This document shows positions 1-5,551 of a stretch of 5,783 bases of DNA, one piece after another (position 1 is the first letter of the stretch; the number at the start of each line of letters is the position of its first letter). The stretch lies in NCBI GenBank assembly GCA_023135855.1, contig JAGLSH010000047.1, positions 1 through 5,783 on the forward strand, given 5' to 3'. The notes below the pieces were generated by a model, which was given only the letters and a program-made list of their open reading frames with translations, searched no databases and was not told where the DNA came from. The position numbers and the translations under genes are program-made. The DNA is from Candidatus Omnitrophota bacterium (GTDB lineage: Bacteria > Omnitrophota > Gorgyraeia > Duberdicusellales > 4484-171).

Positions 1-280
1 TTCCCGGAATATTATTAAAAGCGCTCTCTACATCCCCCTTTATTGCCCGTATCCAACCAGAAAGTCTTAAATCCTTTATTGCTCCCTTACGAACTAAATC
101 TAAATTAGAATTAAGATAATTAATCTCATGCCCAGTCATTGGAAACCCATACTCGCTCTGAAATACTCCCATCTGATCCAAATAAAGATTGATCATTGTC
201 TTCTGTAATTTTGACAAGCATATCCGAGATGTCTGCACACCGTCGCGATTGGTAACATCAACTATGTAAATTTTAGCCAT
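1..280 (-). CDS. LeuA/homocitrate synthase-like (HMGL-like TIM barrel) enzyme, N-terminal part
   Basis: The first 93 residues are visible and the gene continues past the left edge. The start MAKIYIVDVTNRDGVQ matches the beginning of the HMGL-like (DRE-TIM metallolyase) family, which condenses acetyl-CoA with a 2-oxoacid (isopropylmalate, citramalate, homocitrate and related synthases). R12-D13-G14-x-Q16 followed by K27 fits the family signature R-[DE]-G-x-Q-x(10)-K, except that N replaces the usual leading L; in the family this Arg is catalytic and this Asp binds the divalent metal. A second typical segment, MGVFQSEYGFP (37-47), corresponds to the family's G-x-x-x-I-E-x-G-F-P strand. The NRDGVQ form with the K-T-M-I-N-L-Y-L helix belongs to a divergent LeuA/NifV-like subgroup whose substrate I cannot assign. 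The ATG at 278-280 follows AAGGAGG with 6-base spacing and lies 2 bases after the previous stop, so it is probably translationally coupled. Family placement is firm, the exact reaction is not. Confidence 0.88.
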   Translation of the reverse strand, partial: MAKIYIVDVTNRDGVQTSRICLSKLQKTMINLYLDQMGVFQSEYGFPMTGHEINYLNSNLDLVRKGAIKDLRLSGWIRAIKGDVESAFNNIPG

Positions 281-282
281 TT

Positions 283-1200
283 TCACCCTCCTTTAAAGAA
301 ACTCTTTAATTCTTTTTTATCAATATTAAATATCTTAAAGATTTTGTTATTATTGATTAAAATAACATTCCCATCTCCAACCATTAATTCTTCAGCCAAC
401 TCCTGATTATTGCTAACTAATTGATCCATTCCTGGAGATGTCATCAGACCTCTTATCTCTTTATAATTTAAACCTTCCTTCTCAGCCGTATCTATCCAAG
501 AACAATCCACTATATCCTTTATTCGCCGATAAACATAGTCATTAAATTCATTTGAATAAAGTTCCTGTATGGCTAAGGCCACCCGTATTTCTTCTTTAGG
601 ATAACCAACTTTTTTCTCTTGGGAAATAATAAAATGAAGATCCAAACTAATTTCATTCTCTTTTGAAAAACTTATTAAAGAATCTAAAATCTCACTAGCG
701 CCTTCCTCATAAAGATCTAAAAATAAATCAATTTTTTTACCGATCTCTTTTCTCTTAAGATATAGACATATACCAGTAAGCTCTTTCATTAATGAAAGCT
801 TTTTTTCATTTTTCCCTTCAAAAATAAATGCGATTTTCTCGAAATTTTTTTCTTCTTTGACTAAAGAATCAATTAAAAAAGAAGGCAAGGTCTGAATCTT
901 ATGCTTAGCAATCAGATTCTTCGCCTGCTTCTTCCTGTAATCAATAACTTTAAATTTTATTCCCGCAAAATTATTTTTCAGAATATCTTGAGGTTTTCCA
1001 ACATCACAAAAAGAACAATCCTTGTCTGTAATAACCAGAGCACTTACGTCTTTAGTCTCTCCAGGAATATAGGTAGCTTTACACTCTTCACATTCAGTAA
1101 TTGACTCCTCTGCATAACTAAATGATAATGAAAGTAAAAAATAGACGCTAATTACAGACGTCAAAAAAATTACCTTCCTAGCTACATTTTCAACAATCAT
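283..1200 (-). CDS. Exported thioredoxin-fold protein with two CxxC motifs, family not recognised
   Basis: A 305-residue protein (numbered from the ATG at 1200). Residues 1-30 look like a Sec signal peptide: a short basic start, a hydrophobic core around 10-28, and S-Y-A before a likely cleavage site after A30; there is no lipobox. The mature protein begins with a CEEC motif (C37, C40), then a thioredoxin-like domain at about 50-135 with D-C-S-F-C (C62, C65) after a beta strand, and I-Q-T-L-P106 as the likely cis-proline loop. A second region (about 150-300) has the strand-helix-strand outline of a DsbA-like fold, ending V-I-L-I-N-N-N-K-I-F, but where a CxxC would be expected it reads E-E-G-A-S, and the cis-Pro is absent. 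It may be a periplasmic thiol-disulfide protein with one active and one degenerate domain. It sits between serA and a LeuA-like gene with near-zero spacing, which gives no obvious functional link. A TTG at 1203 is also in frame but is too close to the Shine-Dalgarno. Fold fairly likely; substrate unknown. Confidence 0.75.
   Translation of the reverse strand: MIVENVARKVIFLTSVISVYFLLSLSFSYAEESITECEECKATYIPGETKDVSALVITDKDCSFCDVGKPQDILKNNFAGIKFKVIDYRKKQAKNLIAKHKIQTLPSFLIDSLVKEEKNFEKIAFIFEGKNEKKLSLMKELTGICLYLKRKEIGKKIDLFLDLYEEGASEILDSLISFSKENEISLDLHFIISQEKKVGYPKEEIRVALAIQELYSNEFNDYVYRRIKDIVDCSWIDTAEKEGLNYKEIRGLMTSPGMDQLVSNNQELAEELMVGDGNVILINNNKIFKIFNIDKKELKSFFKGG
287..293 (-). promoter_or_regulatory. 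Ribosome binding site of the LeuA-like gene, inside the upstream CDS
   Basis: AAGGAGG on the minus strand ends 6 bases before the ATG at 280. It is embedded in the last codons of the upstream gene, where it encodes the terminal K-G-G, just ahead of the TGA at 283-285. Ribosomes finishing the thioredoxin-fold gene would stop on top of this site, consistent with coupled translation. Confidence 0.8.
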
Positions 1201-1206
1201 CAACTT

Positions 1207-1212
1207 CCTCCT
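1207..1212 (-). promoter_or_regulatory. Ribosome binding site deciding the start of the thioredoxin-fold gene
   Basis: AGGAGG overlaps the serA stop codon (TAG at 1211-1213). It lies 6 bases before the ATG at 1200 but only 3 before the in-frame TTG at 1203. The 6-base spacing equals that seen at most other starts in this window, so the ATG is preferred. Confidence 0.78.
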
Positions 1213-2791
1213 ATAACTTTACCACTTTCACAGAAATTATATTAGGATTAGCCTTAATCTCTTCTACTACCTTTTCATTCGCAGAATTATCTAAATTAAG
1301 AATAGTCAAAGCCTCTTTTTTACCACTACGCTTACCCAAGCTCATACCAGCTATGTTAATGTTGTTAGCCCCTAAAGTTGTACCTAAGAACCCTATGACT
1401 CCAAGTTTATCATGATTACTTATAACCAGCATCTGATCAGAAGGAGCAATCTCAATATAAACATCATCCATCTTAGCAAAGCGAACTTCCTTATTAGCAA
1501 AAAGAGTCCCTTCTAATAAACGTTCTTCTTTGTCAGAAATAACCCTTACTCTTATACTATTAGAATATTCTTCTTCCTCACTTATTTTCACCTGCTCTAC
1601 TTTGATACCTCTAGCCTTAGCAACTTCTAAAGCATTTATATAATTAACATCGGTTTCTAATTGCTGAGAAAAAAATCCTCGGACGAAAGCTGCTCCAAGA
1701 ACATCTACCTTGTAAGTTGAAATTTCGCCTAAATAGGATATTTTAACTTCCTTTACCCCTCCTTGAATGAGCTGAGAAATAAATTTTCCCATTTTTTCAG
1801 CTAAATTAAAATATGGTTCAATAATTTTATAAGTCTCAGGATCAAGTTGAGCATAGTTGACAGCATTTTTAATAGCCTTACCCTGGAGAGCATCTTTTAA
1901 ACAATGCGCAACCTCTATGGCAACATTTATCTGAGCTTCTTCAGTAGAAGCTCCTAAGTGAGGAGTAGTGATAAGATTTTCTAATTCTAGGAGATTAGAA
2001 TCAAGAGGTGGTTCTTTTGAGTAAACATCTAAAGCTGCTCCAGCAATTTTTTTACTTTTTAAGGCTTCGTACAAAGCCTCTTCGTCAACTATCCCTCCCC
2101 GGGCACAATTAATAATAAAAGTACTTGGTTTCATCTGGGAAAACTCTTTATTAGAAATTAAATTTTTAGTTTCTTCAGTAAGCGGAGTATGGGTAGTTAT
2201 AAAGTCTGCACGCTTATAAATCTCCTTTAACTCAACTAATTTTATACCAGTCTTCTCAGCTACATCCTCAGATATAAAAGGATCATATACTAAAACCTCC
2301 ATACCAAAAGCAATTGCCCGTTTAGCTACTTCTTTGCCAATACGTCCCAATCCAACAACACCTAACACTTTAGAATAAAGCTCAGTTCCTTTAAATTTTG
2401 CTCTCTCCCATTTCCTTCCTTTAAGCGAAGTGTGGGCAAAGGGAATATTCCTTGCAATAGCCAGCATAAGAGCAAAAGTCTGTTCACAGGTAGAAATAGT
2501 ATTTCCTCCCGGAGCATTCATTACAATTATTCCTTTTTTAGTCGCTGCCTCTATATCCACATTATCTAAACCAACTCCGGCCCGACCAATAACCTTTAGA
2601 TTATCGCCTTTTTCAATAACATCACTAGTCAATTTCGTACTACTTCTTATTATAATACCCTGATAATTGCCAATTATTTTTTTAAGTTCATCAGGGCTTA
2701 AACCATACTTACAATCCACTTTAAAGCCTGAGTCCTCTAATATTTTGATACCTTCTGGCGCTAATTTATCAGATACAATAATCTTATCCAT
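1211..2791 (-). CDS. serA: D-3-phosphoglycerate dehydrogenase, long ACT-domain type
   Basis: SerA oxidises 3-phosphoglycerate to 3-phosphohydroxypyruvate with NAD+, the first committed step of serine synthesis, in the cytoplasm. The 526 residues fit the long type: split substrate-binding domain (about 1-98 and 285-315), NAD Rossmann domain (about 99-284), an intervening ASB-type regulatory domain (about 320-450) and a C-terminal ACT domain (about 452-526). The NAD loop is G147-L-G-R-I-G152, with D170 at the end of the next strand as the likely adenosine-ribose ligand, favouring NAD over NADP. The catalytic set is R231 (N-C-A-R-G-G), E260 (S-K-E-P-P) and H278 (T-P-H-L-G-A-S-T). The ACT domain keeps D461 and N479, positions that in the family help bind serine, so feedback inhibition is plausible; the usual D-x-P-G reads D-K-L-G. 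The start ATG overlaps the end of the aminotransferase gene by 8 bases and has AGGAGG 6 bases upstream. Confidence 0.97.
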   Translation of the reverse strand: MDKIIVSDKLAPEGIKILEDSGFKVDCKYGLSPDELKKIIGNYQGIIIRSSTKLTSDVIEKGDNLKVIGRAGVGLDNVDIEAATKKGIIVMNAPGGNTISTCEQTFALMLAIARNIPFAHTSLKGRKWERAKFKGTELYSKVLGVVGLGRIGKEVAKRAIAFGMEVLVYDPFISEDVAEKTGIKLVELKEIYKRADFITTHTPLTEETKNLISNKEFSQMKPSTFIINCARGGIVDEEALYEALKSKKIAGAALDVYSKEPPLDSNLLELENLITTPHLGASTEEAQINVAIEVAHCLKDALQGKAIKNAVNYAQLDPETYKIIEPYFNLAEKMGKFISQLIQGGVKEVKISYLGEISTYKVDVLGAAFVRGFFSQQLETDVNYINALEVAKARGIKVEQVKISEEEEYSNSIRVRVISDKEERLLEGTLFANKEVRFAKMDDVYIEIAPSDQMLVISNHDKLGVIGFLGTTLGANNINIAGMSLGKRSGKKEALTILNLDNSANEKVVEEIKANPNIISVKVVKL

Positions 2792-3917
2792 AGAGAACCT
2801 CCTCTAACCGTAATTTCGAAATCCCTTGTTCAAACTCATAGCCTAACCCTCCTAAGACCTTCTCAAGGAGTAAAAAGCATTCAATTAAATCCTTATCGCT
2901 TATCCAACCCATATGGGCAATTCTAAAAATCTTATCTTTAAAATCAGCCTGTCCGCCAGCTATACTTAAACCGTACTCTCCTCTTAATATCTTAACAATA
3001 TCTGAAGATTTAATATTTTCAGGAGAAACAATAGCTGTAACTGAATCAGAAGGACTTTGAGAAAATGTTTCCAAGCCTAAAGCTTTAGCTGCCTCTCTTG
3101 TAGCTTCAGCCATTTTCGAGAATTTTTTCCACCTTACTTCTAGACCCTCTTTCTTAATTGCCTCAAGAGCAGTCGCCAAACCTACTATAAGAGACACAGC
3201 TGAAGTATATGGCGTGTCATCATTAGCATGACTTTTTAGAGCCTTCTTTAAATCAAAATAATATTTAGGCAAATTAGAGGTTGCTATTGCATTTTGAGCT
3301 CTCCTACTCAAACTTATAAAACTTAAGCCTGGAGGAAGCATAAGACCTTTTTGTGAACCGCTAACAACTACGTCAACTCCCCACTGATCAGTCAATAAAA
3401 CATCCTGGCCTAAACCACTAATAGCATCAACTACTAAAAGAATATCCTTTTCATTCGTAATTTTAGCAATTTTCTCAACATCAAAAACAGTAGCTGTAGA
3501 AGTCTCGCAAAGGGTAGTAAGAACCGCTTTAATATCTTTATTATCGTCTAAAATTTTAGTTAACTCATCTGGACTTGGTGCCGTACCCCATCCGACATTC
3601 ATTTCAATTACATTTAATCCAAAAGCTTTAGCTATCTCTGCCCATCTTTCACCAAATTTTCCTCCACCAATAGCCAACACCTTATCTTCCTTGGAAAACA
3701 AATTACTTACACTAGCCTCCATAGCACCAGTTCCCGAGGAAGAAAGAACCAACACTGGGTTTTCAGTACAAAAAATACTTTTTAACCCTTCATGAGCTTT
3801 TTTCAAAATTTCTTTGAATTCACTAGTCCGATGATGCATCATCTCCTGCGACAAGCTCTCTCTAACAAAGAGAGGTACTGGCGAAGGGCCGGGAGTCATT
3901 AAAAATCTGCGTTTCAT
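2784..3917 (-). CDS. Class V PLP aminotransferase (PucG/AGXT-like, serine- or alanine-glyoxylate type)
   Basis: A 377-residue fold-type I PLP enzyme of the alanine-glyoxylate/serine-pyruvate aminotransferase group. Visible landmarks: the N-terminal T-P-G-P-S-P-V-P (8-15), H-H-R-T (28-31), the phosphate-binding loop S-S-G-T-G-A-M-E-A (60-68), D164 in V-V-D-A-I-S-G, which pairs with the pyridine nitrogen, the PLP lysine K190 in S-G-S-Q-K-G-L-M-L-P-P-G-L, and R332 in F-R-I-A-H-M-G, the substrate-carboxylate arginine of the family. The length is normal. It is not SerC by motif. Its 8-base overlap with serA makes a role in serine metabolism likely: either transamination of 3-phosphohydroxypyruvate to phosphoserine, as known for a class V enzyme of Methanococcales, or serine/alanine-glyoxylate exchange. 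Sequence alone does not choose between them. The ATG at 3917 follows AGGAG by 6 bases. The 33-base gap to clpP contains only AT-rich sequence with a doubled ATTTTG. Confidence 0.92.
   Translation of the reverse strand: MKRRFLMTPGPSPVPLFVRESLSQEMMHHRTSEFKEILKKAHEGLKSIFCTENPVLVLSSSGTGAMEASVSNLFSKEDKVLAIGGGKFGERWAEIAKAFGLNVIEMNVGWGTAPSPDELTKILDDNKDIKAVLTTLCETSTATVFDVEKIAKITNEKDILLVVDAISGLGQDVLLTDQWGVDVVVSGSQKGLMLPPGLSFISLSRRAQNAIATSNLPKYYFDLKKALKSHANDDTPYTSAVSLIVGLATALEAIKKEGLEVRWKKFSKMAEATREAAKALGLETFSQSPSDSVTAIVSPENIKSSDIVKILRGEYGLSIAGGQADFKDKIFRIAHMGWISDKDLIECFLLLEKVLGGLGYEFEQGISKLRLEEVLYG
2798..2803 (-). promoter_or_regulatory. serA ribosome binding site inside the aminotransferase gene
   Basis: AGGAGG, 6 bases before the serA ATG at 2791, lies within the codons for the last residues of the aminotransferase (R-L-E-E-V-L-Y-G). 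With the 8-base gene overlap this points to translational coupling, keeping the two enzymes in a fixed ratio. Confidence 0.8.
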
Positions 3918-3950
3918 TTTTTTCTCCTATTCAAAATCCAAAATTAAATA

Positions 3951-4559
3951 TTATTTTTTACTTTTTTTCTGCTTAGCATTAACAAGTACTTCGTCTAATA
4001 TTCCATATTCTTTTGCCTCTGGGGCACTCATAAAAAAATCTCTATCGGAATCTTCCTCAATCTTATCGAGGCCTTTGCCAGTATGAAGAGAAAGAATTTC
4101 ATTGACCTTAGTTCGAAGCCTTAAAATCTCTTTTGTCTGTATCGAGATATCCTCTGCGCTCCCCTGAACTCCACCCCAAGGCTGATGAATCATAATTCGA
4201 GAATTAGGCAAGGAAAATCTCTTCCCCTTAGTGCCAGCGCAAAGAAGTAAAGCTCCAAAAGAAGCAGCTTGCCCTACACAATAGGTTGCAATATCGCATT
4301 TTACAAATTGCATTGTATCATATATTGCCAAACCAGCTGTAATAGCTCCACCAGGAGTATTTATGTAAAGACTAATATCTTTATTTACATCTTCCATCTG
4401 CAAAAATAATAATTGAGCAATTACAACGTTGGCGATATTGTCATCTATTGGTGTTCCAATAAAAATAATTCTATCTTTAAGTAATCTCGAGTATATATCA
4501 TAAGCTCGTTCTACTCTACCAGTTTGCTCAATTACCATAGGAACATATTGATTCCGCAT
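3951..4559 (-). CDS. clpP: ATP-dependent Clp protease proteolytic subunit
   Basis: ClpP is the serine peptidase that forms the two-ring tetradecameric chamber fed by AAA+ unfoldases such as ClpX or ClpA/C in the cytoplasm. The 202-residue product is full length. The catalytic triad is S100 (G-Q-A-A-S-F-G-A), H125 (R-I-M-I-H-Q-P-W-G-G) and D174 (S-D-R-D-F-F-M-S-A-P-E-A); the 25 and 49 residue spacings equal those of the E. coli enzyme. The oxyanion-loop segment I-N-T-P-G-G (66-71) is also present, and the N-terminal P-M-V-I-E-Q-T-G-R-V-E-R-A-Y-D-I-Y-S-R-L is typical. The C-terminus is a short lysine-rich tail (K-Q-K-K-S-K-K). The gene follows tig, the common bacterial order, but clpX does not follow; an aminotransferase gene does. 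The ATG is preceded by AGGAGG (4566-4571) with 6-base spacing, immediately downstream of a hairpin-forming repeat. Confidence 0.97.
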   Translation of the reverse strand: MRNQYVPMVIEQTGRVERAYDIYSRLLKDRIIFIGTPIDDNIANVVIAQLLFLQMEDVNKDISLYINTPGGAITAGLAIYDTMQFVKCDIATYCVGQAASFGALLLCAGTKGKRFSLPNSRIMIHQPWGGVQGSAEDISIQTKEILRLRTKVNEILSLHTGKGLDKIEEDSDRDFFMSAPEAKEYGILDEVLVNAKQKKSKK

Positions 4560-4582
4560 ATTTAACCTCCTTTCTTAGCTCT

Positions 4583-4617
4583 TAGCTCATGGCTCATCGA
4601 CTATAAACTATGAGCTA
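4583..4617 (-). repeat. Inverted heptamer repeat forming an imperfect hairpin at the tig-clpP junction
   Basis: On the transcribed strand TAGCTCAT (4617-4610, starting with the tig stop codon) pairs perfectly with ATGAGCTA (4590-4583). After one A/C mismatch, GTTTAT (4608-4603) pairs with ATGAGC (4597-4592) using two G-U wobbles, leaving a 5-base loop AGTCG. The arms are built of 7-base units: CGTAGCT, CATAGTT, TATAGTC, then roughly the opposite orientation, GATGAGC, CATGAGC, TAAGAGC (4619-4578). No U-tract follows, so it is not an intrinsic terminator. It could be an mRNA processing or stability hairpin, or a dispersed intergenic repeat; I cannot test copy number in this window. Confidence 0.6.
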
Positions 4618-5505
4618 CGAACTAAATTGTGCTTGGTTCAAAACAAATCCTAAAACAACATCGCCGATATTGTTATCAATCTTGATTCCTTCATTTTTAG
4701 CAATTGCCTCTAAAATATAATATATTCTTAAATCTTCCTCAGCCACTGATTGCAATCTTTCTCCTAAATCTTTTTTATACTTATCAATATCTTCCTGAGG
4801 AACACCACGACGCTGTAAATTATAAATCTCTCTATCCACCAGCTCTTGATGATGTCGAGTAACTTCATCCTTAGGCAATTCTACCTTGAATACCTTAAGT
4901 AAATGAGCACGAACCTGGTTGTCTACTTTTTGCCGACGTTCTCTTGATTTCTCAATAAAAAGCTGAGCTTTTATTGCTTCCCTTAAAGACTTAATGTCAG
5001 GATAAGAAGCCCACTTAGCCAAATCACCATCTTCTAAATCCTTATTAATTACTTTTTTAATTCCTTCTTTTAAATTAGTTAGCACTTTTTCAACTTCAAT
5101 TTCTTTTACTTCGCAATTTTTAATCTTAATCTTTATCCCTTTGTAATTACTCTCTTTAGCTTCTATTTCAGGCCTAGCCTCAAAATCTGCAGAAAAAGAT
5201 AAAACATTAGCAGTAAGCTTTATATCGTATACATGAGGCATGCCTGCTGGTAATATTTTTTGATCTTCTAGAGCTTTGCGATAAAAAGTCGGTAAAGATT
5301 CCTTTAGCAGCTCTTCTTTTAAAAATTTGCTATGGTGTCTCTCTAAAACATCTAAAGGCGCACTCCCCGGTCTAAAACCCGGAACCTTAAGGTCTTTGGA
5401 TCTTTTACTATAAACTTCATTCTTTTCCTTTAAAAATTCTTCTCCCTCAACTTCTACTTTAATTGTTCGTTTTAACTTATCTATTTTTTTTAATTCTACT
5501 TTCAT
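4615..5505 (-). CDS. tig: Trigger factor-like ribosome-associated chaperone lacking the PPIase domain
   Basis: Trigger factor binds the ribosome exit tunnel and shields nascent chains. The N-terminal ribosome-binding domain (about 1-112) is intact, including the signature V-P-G-F-R-P-G-S-A-P (41-50) that contacts the ribosome. After a short linker (about 113-160, including V-E-K-V-L-T-N-L-K at 138-146) the protein passes straight into the helical C-terminal chaperone domain (about 165-275: S-L-R-E-A-I-K-A-Q-L at 173-182, V-E-L-P-K-D-E-V at 208-215, I-L-E-A-I-A-K-N-E-G-I at 264-274). The FKBP-type PPIase domain, about 100 residues in E. coli, is absent. The C-terminus is also short: only 21 residues follow the N-E-G-I-K segment, against roughly 65-70 in E. 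coli, giving 296 residues instead of about 430. The downstream gap is only 55 bases, so a simple frameshift cannot restore the missing part. The ATG at 5505 has AGGAG 11 bases upstream. It sits between lptB and clpP; tig-clpP adjacency supports the identification. Confidence 0.9.
   Translation of the reverse strand: MKVELKKIDKLKRTIKVEVEGEEFLKEKNEVYSKRSKDLKVPGFRPGSAPLDVLERHHSKFLKEELLKESLPTFYRKALEDQKILPAGMPHVYDIKLTANVLSFSADFEARPEIEAKESNYKGIKIKIKNCEVKEIEVEKVLTNLKEGIKKVINKDLEDGDLAKWASYPDIKSLREAIKAQLFIEKSRERRQKVDNQVRAHLLKVFKVELPKDEVTRHHQELVDREIYNLQRRGVPQEDIDKYKKDLGERLQSVAEEDLRIYYILEAIAKNEGIKIDNNIGDVVLGFVLNQAQFSS
4654..4674 (-). repeat. Near-perfect palindrome in the tig 3' coding end
   Basis: A 21-base near-palindrome in codons for N-N-I-G-D-V-V (about residues 278-284). 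On the transcribed strand AACAATAT pairs with ATGTTGTT (one G-U wobble) around CGGCG, in which the outer C and G can also pair. It lies about 37 bases before the junction hairpin and is followed by mixed sequence, not a U-tract. Chance is possible in AT-rich DNA. Confidence 0.4.
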
Positions 5506-5516
5506 TCTAATGGTTT

Positions 5517-5521
5517 CTCCT
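5517..5521 (-). promoter_or_regulatory. Ribosome binding site of tig with unusually long spacing
   Basis: AAAAGGAG ends 11 bases before the ATG at 5505, while the other intact starts here have about 6. An in-frame ATT at 5511-5509 would be 5 bases away. The ATG is still the conservative choice because M-K-V-E-L-K is a normal trigger factor N-terminus. Confidence 0.55.
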
Positions 5522-5551
5522 TTTACTTAAATGTTTAACTTTACTAAAAAT

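Noticed and set aside
779..806. Plus-strand stem (perfect 16-base palindrome CTTTCATTAATGAAAG) followed by a T run, resembling an intrinsic terminator
   Set aside because: It is AT-rich, lies inside a minus-strand coding region and there is no plus-strand gene to terminate.
901..1104. 67-codon plus-strand open frame
   Set aside because: It is antisense to the thioredoxin-fold gene, has no recognisable domain and no clear ribosome binding site.
2430..2663. 77-codon plus-strand open frame
   Set aside because: It lies antisense to the highly conserved NAD-binding half of serA; its hydrophobic composition is a by-product of the opposite strand.
3854..3872. CTCTCT/AGAGAG inverted repeat near the aminotransferase start
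   Set aside because: A 6-pair stem inside well-conserved coding sequence is expected by chance.
3918..3950. AT-rich gap with a doubled ATTTTG before the aminotransferase start
   Set aside because: The repeat is short and low in complexity; no promoter or terminator could be supported.
3951..3975. Run of A on the coding strand at the clpP 3' end, a possible slippage site
   Set aside because: It encodes an ordinary lysine-rich tail directly before the stop, and a shifted frame yields no conserved extension.
5506..5551. Possible promoter for tig in the gap after lptB
   Set aside because: The sequence is uniformly AT-rich without a spaced -35/-10 pair that I could defend.
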